Positions 9,601-16,905 of a stretch of DNA of 64,000 bases are shown piece by piece. Numbering within the stretch: the stretch's first letter is position 1; every line of letters starts with the position of its first letter. The stretch is from positions 248,001 through 312,000 of the forward strand of contig NZ_JAAVTX010000004.1 in assembly GCF_012163145.1 (NCBI RefSeq). The letters are read 5' to 3'. The notes beneath the pieces are model-generated. The model was given only the letters and a program-made list of their open reading frames with translations, was not told the origin of the DNA and did no database searches. The DNA comes from Falsiroseomonas frigidaquae. Its GTDB lineage: Bacteria > Pseudomonadota > Alphaproteobacteria > Acetobacterales > Acetobacteraceae. The position numbers and the translations under genes were made by a program.

Positions 9601-11392
9601 GCCGCATGGCCTGAAGCCTGGACTGACCTTCGACCTGCTGGTGATGGACGAGGCATCGCAGATCGAACCCGTCGATGCCCTGGGTGCCATCGCACGATCC
9701 CGCCAGGTGGTGGTGGTGGGCGATGACCGGCAGATGCCGCCCACCCGCTTCTTCCAGCGCATGACCTCGGAGGAGGAAATGCCGGAGGAGGAGGAGGCCT
9801 CGGACACGGTGGCGGCGCGGGAGGTGGAGAGCATCCTCGGCCTGGCCAATGCGCGCGGCGTGCCCAACGTGATGCTGCGCTGGCACTACCGCAGCCGGCA
9901 CGAGAGCCTGATCGCTACCAGCAACGCGCAATTCTATGGCGGCAGGCTGATGGTGCTGCCCTCCCCGCGCGGCCGGTCGGCGGCGCTCGGCCTGTCGCTG
10001 GTGAAGGTGGATGGTGCCTGGCAGGCCGGCGCCGGCGTGAACCAGGCGGAAGCGCGCGCGGTGGCGGAAGCGGTGCTGCGCCATGCGAAGGAAACGCCCG
10101 GCGAGACGCTCGGCGTCGCCGCCTTCTCGCTGCGCCAGCGCGACGCGATCCTGGATGCGGTGGAGGCGCTGCGGCGCGAGGATGACTCGGCGGAGGCCTT
10201 CTTCACCGCGCATCCGCACGAACCCTTCTTCGTGAAGAACCTGGAGAATGTGCAGGGCGATGAGCGCGACGCGATGTTCATCAGCGTCGGCTATGCGCGC
10301 GGCGCGGATGGCAAGCTCGCCATGCGTTTCGGGCCGCTATCCGCCGAGGGCGGTGAAAGGCGGCTGAACGTGCTGATCACCCGCGCCAAGACGCGCTGCG
10401 TGGTGTTCTCCGGCATCACCGCCGACGACATCGATCTGGAGCGCGCCACGGGCGCCGGCGTCGCCGCGCTGAAGGCGTTTCTTCGCTTCGCCGAATCGGG
10501 TGAGGACCGCCGCGCCACGGGCGGTGACGCCACCGCACCCCTGGCACGGGTGATCGCGGAGGAAATCAGCGCGGCCGGGATGGAGCCGGTGGCGCGCGTC
10601 GGCAGCGCCGGCCTGTTCCTCGATGTCGCGGCGCGGCGGGATGGCGACTACCTGCTGGGCGTCGAGGCCGATGCGGCGGATTGGGCCGCGCTGCGCGGTG
10701 CGCGGGACCGCGACAATGGCCGTGGCGCCGCGCTCGGCCGCATGGGCTGGCGGCTGCACCGCGCCTGGAGCCTGGCCTGGCTGCAGCGACCGGATGCGGA
10801 ACGCGCGCGGCTGCGCGCGGCACTCGGCGCTTCACCGGAAGAAGCCCAGACCGCCGCACCCTCCACCGATCCCGGCCTGGCGCAGCCCTATGTGGAAGCC
10901 GCGCCGGAGAAGCCGGAAGGCAACATCCCCGACCAGCCCTTCGCCCGACTCGCCGCCCTGCTGGCGGAGATCATCCGGGTGGAGCAGCCGTTGCATGGCG
11001 ATGCGGTGCTGGAACGCGCGCGCCTGGTCTTCGGGCAGGCGGCGCTGTCCGCCACCGACCGCGCGGCGCTGCAACAGGCGCTCCGCCTGGCGAAGCAGTT
11101 GGAAGGCGTGACGGAGGAGGCGGGCTTCTGGACCGCGGAAGGCGCGCCCCCGGTGCAGCCGCGGGACCGTCGCGCCAGCGCGCCGCATCTGCGCCGCGCC
11201 GCCCTGCTGCCGCCAGCGGAGGTGCAGGCGGCCGCGGCCGCATTGCTCGCCGCGCTGCCCGGCTCGACCGAGGATGAGTTGGTGGCCGGCGTGGTGCGGC
11301 TGCTGGGGCTGGAAGCTTCGGCTGCCCCCGCCATCGCGGCCCGCATCGCGGCGCTGGTCGGCGCGGGGGTGCTCAGCCCGGCCGCTGCGTGA
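6644..11392 (+). CDS. DUF4011-superfamily I helicase-nuclease protein (candidate one-gene defence system)
   Basis: A 1,582-residue multidomain protein. The N-terminal DUF4011 starts with LEAARRGLLDLSTRNRLLSLP. A ten-copy octapeptide repeat follows (312-391), then Walker A GPPGTGKS (405-412), Walker B DEASQ (1002-1006), GDDRQMPP (about 1026-1033), and late SF1 motifs NVLITRAKTRCVVFSG near 1243-1258. A Vsr-like/REase_MTES_1575-type nuclease domain lies around 1300-1385 (FLDVAARRDGDYLLGVEADA, ARDRDNGR, GWRLHRAWSLAWL). A DUF3320-like segment is near 1430-1490. In the nuclease domain, acidic residues remain, but the usual DGxxYH stretch reads DAADWA. Proteins with a DUF4011-helicase-Vsr architecture have been listed as antiviral candidates (recalled, not checked). 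The start overlaps the antiporter stop. No methylase or other defence partner is adjacent. Confidence 0.88.
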   Translation: MSLLSEQLEAARRGLLDLSTRNRLLSLPKPGRSRGVVLLDDEDAGFVLAALADGRAFTFEAAADSPESAPRRTRRPVRVDGVAQADAAQSRADARRDSRLRAKLPREDLARRLRDLMQDARTAREETGIATLSLALGALAWRDPATPETERLAPLALLPVVLERQGVSQVFRLRATGGEVEENLSLRQKLLAEFRVELPPFPAEDFAPVAWADVVQAAIGARENWRVEPDSLAVGLFSFQKFLMWRDLDPAVNPGLLTHGMIRALVGGERLESPPVLDPDVDVDEAIPVERLDHVMEMDGSQALAAEAVRRGGAARDLAGGAARDLAGGAPRDLAGGAARDAAGGAARDAAGGAARDAAGGAARDAAGGAARDAAGGAARDAAGGAARDAAGGPGDQPGHVVIQGPPGTGKSQTIATIIAQAVLDGRSVLFVAEKLAALEVVERRLGQIGLGPACLELHAEKQSKRAVLDELRATLAAPPVPMPDRAPVLRRLGSLRGRLNQHARAMGEAVGESGRPLHAVVGRLAARRAAGAAAPDFTLPAGDWDAARIAAARAAGAELAACAAAGGPGSIWRGVGSALDPLAQDRLMARLTVLIRALTAGATALAPAAMVQAEPGPAGAAHLLALSASIAQAPAHDAGALAHPAWQADPAPLAALVEATATLAAAGRDARLRPGALDAEGLDSARATLAEGGGFLSFLSSTHRAAKALAARIVADRAPVLPALDAAIAGQAAARALAAGEATGRAAFGTLWGDAAAMAALLAWRRQHGAAAAAALAAGMPVLDDTAVQAALDAWEELAAATQLDLTQAFGQADPPLAEIAARLGDWAAQPEALTPWLAWCRAVQAAGEDLAPLVQRLADGSLPPTQAADALQDALDEALLKAAMRARPELAAFDGAGFDRMLVDFAAADRDRIALARREVAATHAAAVARVREMPGYRLLLGEFEKKRGHLPVRELLLRAGAAVQAAKPVFLMSPLSVAQMLAPPHGLKPGLTFDLLVMDEASQIEPVDALGAIARSRQVVVVGDDRQMPPTRFFQRMTSEEEMPEEEEASDTVAAREVESILGLANARGVPNVMLRWHYRSRHESLIATSNAQFYGGRLMVLPSPRGRSAALGLSLVKVDGAWQAGAGVNQAEARAVAEAVLRHAKETPGETLGVAAFSLRQRDAILDAVEALRREDDSAEAFFTAHPHEPFFVKNLENVQGDERDAMFISVGYARGADGKLAMRFGPLSAEGGERRLNVLITRAKTRCVVFSGITADDIDLERATGAGVAALKAFLRFAESGEDRRATGGDATAPLARVIAEEISAAGMEPVARVGSAGLFLDVAARRDGDYLLGVEADAADWAALRGARDRDNGRGAALGRMGWRLHRAWSLAWLQRPDAERARLRAALGASPEEAQTAAPSTDPGLAQPYVEAAPEKPEGNIPDQPFARLAALLAEIIRVEQPLHGDAVLERARLVFGQAALSATDRAALQQALRLAKQLEGVTEEAGFWTAEGAPPVQPRDRRASAPHLRRAALLPPAEVQAAAAALLAALPGSTEDELVAGVVRLLGLEASAAPAIAARIAALVGAGVLSPAAA
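7577..7816 (+). repeat. Ten-copy 24-bp in-frame tandem repeat inside the helicase gene
   Basis: Ten contiguous 24-nt units, in phase with the reading frame, encode GGAARDLA twice, GGAPRDLA once and GGAARDAA seven times, followed by a divergent GGPGDQPG before the Walker A loop. Units differ only by a few substitutions (for example cttg/gcg and gcggag/gtgggg), which change in blocks along the array, as expected from stepwise local duplication. Confidence 0.97.
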
Positions 11393-12701
11393 CCTGGTCG
11401 CGCAGCCAGTCGAGGTCGCGGCGCAGGGCGTAGAATTGCCGTCCATAGGCGCTGGGCACCGAGAGCTTGGCGATCTTGCCTTCAAGGCCGTTGATGCGTG
11501 CCAGCAGCGCATCGCGCGCCGCGTCGTCCCGGGCGGCCGGCAATTCGGCCTCGATGCCGCGCATGTCGTCGTAGTAGCGCCAGATGCGGCTTTCCATCTG
11601 CCAAGTATAAAGCGGTGGGGCAAATCGTATCAGCGGCAGCGCCAGGGTCAGCAGCGGGATCAGCAGCACCCACATCCGCTCCACGGTCACGGCCACCCAG
11701 AAGGGCATCCAGCTCTGCAGGAAGGTCGGGCCGCTCTCGTACCAGCGCGCCGCATCGCGGTGCAGCGGCAGATCCTGGTTCAGCGCCGAGGGGAAGCGTC
11801 CTTCCGGCGCGAAGCTCTGCCGGCCGCGATGTTCTTCCTGCAGGATGCGGATGAACAGGCTGACGAGTTGCGGATGCACGTCGGCTGGCGCGATCAGCGA
11901 AGCCGCGGGCGCCAGCAGCACCACATCCTCCGCCGGCAGATCCAGCGCCAGGGAGAAGCCGCTGCGCGGCAGGTGCACCGGCGTGACATAGGGAAGCAGG
12001 CGGGCATAGGCGGCGGCGCGGGTTTCGAAATCCACCAGCTCCACCTGCTCGCCCGCCGCCATCAGGCGGGAGATCGCCGGGCCGGGCTCGGCGGCGACGA
12101 AGATCGCGGCATCAACCTCCCCGGCCAGCAGCGCATCCGCGGCATCGGTGCCGCTGAACGGGGAGGCTATGAAGCTGTCCGGCTCCACCGCATTCACCTC
12201 CAGCAGCGCCAGCGCCAAGGCACGCGTGCCGCTGCCCGGCGGCCCCATCGCGATGCGCGCACCGTTCAACTGCTGCAGCCGCTGCCGCCCGGCATCACGA
12301 CGCACGAAAACCCAGGCAGGCTCGAAGAAGACGGAGCCGAGCGAAACCAGCGCCACCTCCTGCCGCGCAGAGGCGACACGCCCCTGTGCGGCGACCGGCA
12401 TGGTGCCCGCGACGCCACCCTGGACCAGCGCGAAATCGACCCGGCGCTGACGCAGCATGGCGAGATTCTCGACGCTGCCCTGGCTCTCGACCAGCTCGAC
12501 GGTGAAATCCTCGGCCCGCAACGCCTCCGCATAACGGCGCGTGGCGCGGGCATAGGCGCTGTCCGCGCCAGGGCCGGTCGCGATCCGCAACATCTGCGGC
12601 GGCGGCGGCGCGACGAAGCGATACGCAATGCCGAGACCGCCCGCGACCAGCAGTACGATCAGGCCCCAGGTACGGAGAAACGTGACGATGGCGGCCCACA
12701 T
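11373..12701 (-). CDS. Membrane-anchored TAXI-family TRAP solute receptor
   Basis: A 442-residue receptor of the TAXI type. An N-terminal membrane anchor (TWGLIVLLVAGGLGIAYRF) precedes the receptor domain with RIATGPGADSAYARATRRYAEAL near 40-60 and VDFALVQGG near 90. Unlike typical TAXI receptors, a second membrane segment follows at about 335-360 (MWVLLIPLLTLALPLI) with a helical, probably coiled-coil tail (GLEGKIAKLSV). No DctQM-type permease is adjacent, so it may act in sensing or with a distant permease. The gene converges on and overlaps the helicase gene by 20 bp. Confidence 0.85.
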   Translation of the reverse strand: MWAAIVTFLRTWGLIVLLVAGGLGIAYRFVAPPPPQMLRIATGPGADSAYARATRRYAEALRAEDFTVELVESQGSVENLAMLRQRRVDFALVQGGVAGTMPVAAQGRVASARQEVALVSLGSVFFEPAWVFVRRDAGRQRLQQLNGARIAMGPPGSGTRALALALLEVNAVEPDSFIASPFSGTDAADALLAGEVDAAIFVAAEPGPAISRLMAAGEQVELVDFETRAAAYARLLPYVTPVHLPRSGFSLALDLPAEDVVLLAPAASLIAPADVHPQLVSLFIRILQEEHRGRQSFAPEGRFPSALNQDLPLHRDAARWYESGPTFLQSWMPFWVAVTVERMWVLLIPLLTLALPLIRFAPPLYTWQMESRIWRYYDDMRGIEAELPAARDDAARDALLARINGLEGKIAKLSVPSAYGRQFYALRRDLDWLRDQVTQRPG

Positions 12702-12838
12702 GCAGGCGTAACGGATCAGATGGCGCAGGGTTCATCGACTCATCGCGCTCCAACCGTCGCAACCATTTCACGCCCGCCTGCGTTCCCCCGGCACCACGAA
12801 CGGTCCTGAGAGCGGGCCATCACGACGGAAGGAACGAC

Positions 12839-13795
12839 ATGATGACCAACAAGGCACGTCTTCTCGGCGCCGCGGCGCTGGGCCTGATGGTGGCGGCCTG
12901 CGGTACCGATCCGCAGGAACGCATGACGGGTGGTGCTGCGGCGGGCGCCGCGACGGGTGCGGGCGTCGGCGCGCTGGGCGGTCCGGTTGGTGCGCTGGCG
13001 GGTGCCGCGGTCGGCGGTGGCGCGGGTGCAGTGGCCGGTGCCACGACCTCCCCGAGCGACGTCAATCTCGGCCGGCCGGTCTGGAACGATCCGGCGACGC
13101 GCGTCCCGGGCATGAACAACGACCGCAGCAGCAGCAGCGCGGCCAGCGGGTCCACCCGCGACGTGCAGCAGGCGCTGAGCCAGCGCGGCTTCAACCCCGG
13201 TCCGGTGGACGGGGTGATGGGCCCGCGGACGCGCAGCGCACTGCGTGATTTCCAGCGTGCCAACAACATCGAAGCCACGGGCCGCACCAATTCCGCGACC
13301 ATGGCGGCACTGAATGTCAGCGGTGGCGGGTCCCAGGCGATGCGCGGCAGCAGCGGCCGCACCGATCCGAACCGCGCCTATATGGGTGGCGGCATGGTCG
13401 GCGGTGGCATCGGCGCCAATGCCGGTTCACAGATGAGCCAGACCAACCCGGATCGCAGCGGCGCAGCGACGGATGCCGACCCGGGCACCGGCGGCACCGG
13501 CGGCTCGGGTGGCAGCACCCGGATGCCGAACAGCCCGAACTACGGTGGCAGCGGCACGAGCAACCCGATGGAGCGCAGCGGGACGGCGACCGGCGCCGAT
13601 CCGGGCACGGGTGGCACCGGCGGTTCGGGTGGTGGCGCGGCGACGCGCCCGACCAGCCCGGGCATCAGCGGGCGCCCGAACTCCTCGGGCAGCAACCTGG
13701 AGCGCAGCGGCACGGCGACGGATGCAGATCCGGGCACCGGCGGCACGGGCGGCTCGGGCGGTTCCAGCGGCGGGACCAGCATGCCGCCGCGCTGA
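12839..13795 (+). CDS. Peptidoglycan-binding lipoprotein with glycine-rich repeats
   Basis: A 318-residue putative lipoprotein. The signal sequence ends in LMVAAC-GT, a lipobox with Cys21. A glycine-zipper-like segment follows (GAAAGAATGAGVGALGGPVG), then a PG_binding_1 domain at about 100-160 (VQQALSQRGFNPGPVDGVMG, TRSALRDFQRANNI). The C-terminal 150 residues are low-complexity and contain three copies of a block of the form RSGxATxADPGTGGTGGSGG. It probably anchors in the outer membrane and contacts the cell wall. AAGGAAC precedes the start; ATG at 12842 is an equally good alternative. It is transcribed alone and ends at a clear terminator. Confidence 0.85.
   Translation: MMTNKARLLGAAALGLMVAACGTDPQERMTGGAAAGAATGAGVGALGGPVGALAGAAVGGGAGAVAGATTSPSDVNLGRPVWNDPATRVPGMNNDRSSSSAASGSTRDVQQALSQRGFNPGPVDGVMGPRTRSALRDFQRANNIEATGRTNSATMAALNVSGGGSQAMRGSSGRTDPNRAYMGGGMVGGGIGANAGSQMSQTNPDRSGAATDADPGTGGTGGSGGSTRMPNSPNYGGSGTSNPMERSGTATGADPGTGGTGGSGGGAATRPTSPGISGRPNSSGSNLERSGTATDADPGTGGTGGSGGSSGGTSMPPR
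13460..13780 (+). repeat. Three diverged protein repeats in the lipoprotein tail
   Basis: Blocks beginning near 13460, 13574 and 13702 each encode the pattern RSGxATxADPGTGGTGGSGG, separated by Ser/Pro/Asn-rich linkers of variable length. Confidence 0.8.
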
Positions 13796-13816
13796 GCCAA
13801 GTTCAGCGGCGCGAAG

Positions 13817-13852
13817 GGGCCGGGGGCGAAAGCCTCCGGCCCTTTTTGTTTT
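13817..13852 (+). terminator. Rho-independent terminator after lipoprotein gene
   Basis: An 11-bp stem (13817-13827 with 13832-13842, one G-U) closed by GAAA is followed by TTTTTGTTTT. This is the strongest intrinsic terminator in the window. It sits between the lipoprotein gene and the end of the opposing dctM gene. Confidence 0.9.
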
Positions 13853-15183
13853 CAGCTGCCCATCATGGTGGCGGGCAGCCAGGTGACGATGCCGGGGAAG
13901 ATGGTGACCAGCGCCACGGCGGCGACCATCAGCAGGAAGAACGGCAGCGTGTTGCTGGCCACCGTCATCATCCCCTTCCCCGTAAGCCCCTGCAGCACGA
14001 ACAGGTTGAAGCCGACAGGCGGCGTGATCTGCGCCATCTCCACAACCAGCACGATGAAGATGCCGAACCAGATCAGGTCGAAGCCGGTCTGCGCGATGAT
14101 CGGCAGCACCACGGATGCGGTCAGCACGATCATGCTGATGCCGTCGATGAAGCAGCCGAGCAGCAGGTAGATCACCGTCAGGAAGGCGATGATCATGAAC
14201 GGGCTGAAGCCCTGGCTGCCGACCCAGGTGGCCATCGCGGCCGGAATGCCGGAATAGGCCATCGCCTTGGTCAGGAAGGCCGCGCCCGCCAGGATCAGGT
14301 TGATCATGCAGGACAGCTTCACCGCGCCCATCAGGCTGGCGGCGAAGGACTTGCGGTTCAGCGTGCCACCCCAGGCGGACAGCGCCAGCGCGCCGGCAAC
14401 GCCGAAGGCCGCGGCTTCCGTCGCCGTCGCCCAGCCGAAATAGATGCTGCCCATGACGAAGCCGATCAGCACCAGCACCGGCAGCAACTGGCCGCTGGCG
14501 CGCAGCTTCTCACGCAACGGCATCGGCGGATCGGCCGGCGGCACCAGCTTCGGGTTCAGCAGCGACCAGATGGCGATGTAGCCGCTGAACAGCGTGATCA
14601 GCAGCAGCCCCGGCAACAGCCCCGCGATGAACAGCCGCACGATCGAGACCTCCGCCGCCACGCCATAGACGATCATGACGATGGAAGGCGGGATCAGCAG
14701 CCCCAGCGTCCCGGCCCCGGCGAGCGAGCCGATCGCCAGGGGCTGGTGGTAGCCGCGCTGGGTCAGAGCCGGCAGCGACATCTTGCCGATGGTCGCCGCC
14801 GTGGCGGCGGAACTGCCCGAGACGGCGGCGAAGATGCCGCAGCCAATGACGTTCACATGCATCAGCCGCCCCGGCAGCCACTGCACCCAGGGCGCCAGGC
14901 CACGGAACATGTCGTCCGACAACCGGGTGCGGAACAGGATCTCGCCCATCCAGATGAACAGCGGCAACGCCGCCAGCGTCCAGCTTGCGAGCGAACCCCA
15001 GACGGCACTGCCCAGCACCTTCTCCGCCGGGAAGCTGGCCATGCCGGTCATCAGCATCGGCAGGGCGACGACGCCGACAAGGCCGGTCATCAACAACCCC
15101 AGCCCGATCCAGACGCCGAGGCCGAGAATCAGGAACAGCACGCCGAGCAGCAGGAGCCCGGCCTCGGTCTGCGCGAGGTCCAT
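13852..15183 (-). CDS. dctM: TRAP transporter large permease DctM
   Basis: A 443-residue membrane protein, the large permease of a Na+-driven TRAP dicarboxylate-type transporter. Hydrophobic segments occur throughout, with family signatures FPAEKVLGSAVWGSLASWTLAALPLFIWMGEIL near 50-85, SGSSAATAATIGKM near 120-135, and a C-terminal ITPPVGFNLFVLQGL. Length and organisation are normal. It follows dctQ by 2 bp and belongs to the operon of two dctP genes, dctQ and dctM on the minus strand. Confidence 0.94.
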   Translation of the reverse strand: MDLAQTEAGLLLLGVLFLILGLGVWIGLGLLMTGLVGVVALPMLMTGMASFPAEKVLGSAVWGSLASWTLAALPLFIWMGEILFRTRLSDDMFRGLAPWVQWLPGRLMHVNVIGCGIFAAVSGSSAATAATIGKMSLPALTQRGYHQPLAIGSLAGAGTLGLLIPPSIVMIVYGVAAEVSIVRLFIAGLLPGLLLITLFSGYIAIWSLLNPKLVPPADPPMPLREKLRASGQLLPVLVLIGFVMGSIYFGWATATEAAAFGVAGALALSAWGGTLNRKSFAASLMGAVKLSCMINLILAGAAFLTKAMAYSGIPAAMATWVGSQGFSPFMIIAFLTVIYLLLGCFIDGISMIVLTASVVLPIIAQTGFDLIWFGIFIVLVVEMAQITPPVGFNLFVLQGLTGKGMMTVASNTLPFFLLMVAAVALVTIFPGIVTWLPATMMGS

Positions 15184-15185
15184 GC

Positions 15186-15749
15186 TCAGATCTCCCCCAT
15201 CGCGCGTTCCAGGGCCGATTCCTCCGCCGCGCGGCGGTAGGAGGGTGTGCCGCCGGACAGATGCACCACCAGATCGTCCAGCAAAGCCAGCGCGAACAGC
15301 CCGCAGCCCACGGCGCAGGCGGCCTGCGGCACCCAGAGCAGCCAGGGCACGGTGCCCTGCGCCACGTCGTCGAACTGCCAGGAATCAAAGGCGAGGTCAC
15401 CGACCGCATAGGCCAGGAAGGCAGCCAGCCCAGTGCTGAGCACCAGCGCCAGCGTCTCCATCCCGAAGCGGGCGGCGCCCTTCACATGGCCGATGATGAG
15501 GTCGACGCGGATATGCGCGCCGTGCCGGAAGGCATAGGCCAGCGGCAGCAGGGCGGAGCCGGCGACGGCGAAGGCCGTCAGGTCATCCGCGCCATCCAGC
15601 GAAAGGCCGAACTGCCGGCCGATTACCTGCAACGCGATGATGATCCCGATACCGGCCAGCGCCATGCCACCGGCAATGCCTCCGGCCAGGTACAGCAGGT
15701 CCAGTCCCCGGCGCAGCGCGCCCACTTCAGCCCGGCGCAGCGCGCCCAT
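15186..15749 (-). CDS. dctQ: TRAP transporter small permease DctQ with duplicated N-terminus
   Basis: A 187-residue small TRAP permease with four membrane segments (LLYLAGGIAGGMALAGIGII, ALLPLAYAFRHGAHIRVDLI, LALVLSTGLAAFLAYAVG, LLWVPQAACAVGCGLFALALL). The RHGAHIRVDLI stretch is the DctQ hallmark. Translation from the ATG at 15749, 1 bp after the dctP stop, gives MGALRRAEVGALRRG, where GALRRAE is repeated because of a 24-bp DNA duplication. A longer reading from 15818 would lie inside dctP and is rejected. Confidence 0.9.
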   Translation of the reverse strand: MGALRRAEVGALRRGLDLLYLAGGIAGGMALAGIGIIIALQVIGRQFGLSLDGADDLTAFAVAGSALLPLAYAFRHGAHIRVDLIIGHVKGAARFGMETLALVLSTGLAAFLAYAVGDLAFDSWQFDDVAQGTVPWLLWVPQAACAVGCGLFALALLDDLVVHLSGGTPSYRRAAEESALERAMGEI

Positions 15750-15754
15750 CTCAG
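15707..15754 (-). repeat. 24-bp tandem duplication across the dctP/dctQ junction
   Basis: Two 24-bp copies (15707-15730 and 15731-15754) differ at two neighbouring bases. The proximal copy contains the dctP stop and the dctQ start; the second lies wholly in dctQ. Confidence 0.88.
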
Positions 15755-16737
15755 CCCGCCGCCCGCAGATCGGCGATGATCTTGCGGCCATCCTCGCCGG
15801 CGCGGCCCGCCCACTCATCCGCCATGGTGGCGCCGATGCGGGCCATGCCCTGCATCAGCGCAGGCGAGGCGGTGGCGACGGTCATGCCACGAGCTGCCAG
15901 GCTGGCCTGCGCCGAGTCGCGGGCGGCGGCGCTCATCGCCCAGCCACGCGTCTCGGCGGCGGCGGCGGCGCTGCGCACGGTGGCCTGTACCTCGGCCGGC
16001 AGGGCCTCCAGCGCGCGGCGGTTCACGAAGACCGCGTTCTTGGTCCAGGTGAATCCGATCGGCGTGAAGAACTTCGCATAGTCCCAGGCGGCGCTGTCCA
16101 CGCCGGTGGCGGCGGAGGTGACCATGGAATTGACCACGCCGGTGGCGAAGGCCTGCGGTATCTCGGCCGCCTGCACCAGCGTCGGCGTGGCGCCGATCAG
16201 CGTGGCGAAGCGGTTGGTCATCACGTTGAAGGTGCGCATCTTGGTGCCGCGCAGCGCCTCCAGCGTGTCCACCGGGAAGTTGGTGTAGAAGCCCGACGGC
16301 GGCCAGGGCACCGTGTAGAGCAGCGACAGCCCCTGCCGCGCCAGCCGCGCCTCCAGCATCGGGCGGGACAGGTCGGCCAGCTTCCTGGCGCCTGCGTAGT
16401 CGGTCACCAGCTGCGGGATGCTGTCGACTTCCAGCAGCGGGTCCTCATTGCCATAGGCGGAGATCAGGATCTCGCCGAGCTGCACCTGGCCGGTTTGCGC
16501 GCCGCGCTTGATCTGCGGCAGCGGCAGCAGCGCGCCATTGCTGTGCAGCTGGATGGAAAGCTTGCCGCCCGAGCCCGATTCCACCGCGGTGATGAACTCG
16601 CGGATGTTGCGCGTGTGGAAGTTGCCGTCCGGGTAGGGCGAGGCGAATTGCCAGCGCGTGGTCTGCGCCTGGGCGAGGCGGGGCAGCGCAGGCGCGGCGA
16701 GGCCAGCCGCCAGAATGGCGCGGCGCGAAATGATCAT
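15751..16737 (-). CDS. dctP: TRAP transporter solute receptor DctP, copy proximal to dctQM
   Basis: A 328-residue periplasmic TRAP receptor. The signal MIISRRAILAAGLAAPALPR has a twin-arginine-like RR. Mature features include YPDGNFHTRNIREF, QLHSNGALLPLPQIKRG near 85 and the receptor arginine region around LRGTKMRTFNVMTNRF. It binds a carboxylate and hands it to DctQM. The start at 16737 is chosen because it begins directly at the signal peptide; further upstream extension is non-conserved. It lies 1 bp before dctQ. A paralogue with the same layout lies immediately upstream. Confidence 0.92.
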   Translation of the reverse strand: MIISRRAILAAGLAAPALPRLAQAQTTRWQFASPYPDGNFHTRNIREFITAVESGSGGKLSIQLHSNGALLPLPQIKRGAQTGQVQLGEILISAYGNEDPLLEVDSIPQLVTDYAGARKLADLSRPMLEARLARQGLSLLYTVPWPPSGFYTNFPVDTLEALRGTKMRTFNVMTNRFATLIGATPTLVQAAEIPQAFATGVVNSMVTSAATGVDSAAWDYAKFFTPIGFTWTKNAVFVNRRALEALPAEVQATVRSAAAAAETRGWAMSAAARDSAQASLAARGMTVATASPALMQGMARIGATMADEWAGRAGEDGRKIIADLRAAG

Positions 16738-16867
16738 GTCTGAAGCCCCCGAATGGCAGTGTGTTGCTGTGATCATCGGGGCCAAACGGCGAAGCGCGCA
16801 AGGGGCTGTTGCAGTGCAGCGAACGTTTCGCGTCGCGCGTGGCGAAGGTCGGGCCCCGCTCACCCAA

Positions 16868-16897
16868 CCCTCTCCCCCCGCGAGCGGAGGGAGAGGG
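16868..16897. repeat. CCCTCTCCC...GGGAGAGGG intergenic palindrome
   Basis: A 9-bp perfect stem (16868-16876 with 16889-16897) separates the two dctP genes. Palindromes of this CCCTC/GAGGG type are a frequent dispersed intergenic element in proteobacterial genomes; a related one occurs at 51048-51073. It may also terminate or stabilise the upstream dctP transcript. Confidence 0.65.
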
Positions 16898-16905
16898 CTT
16901 CCGGG

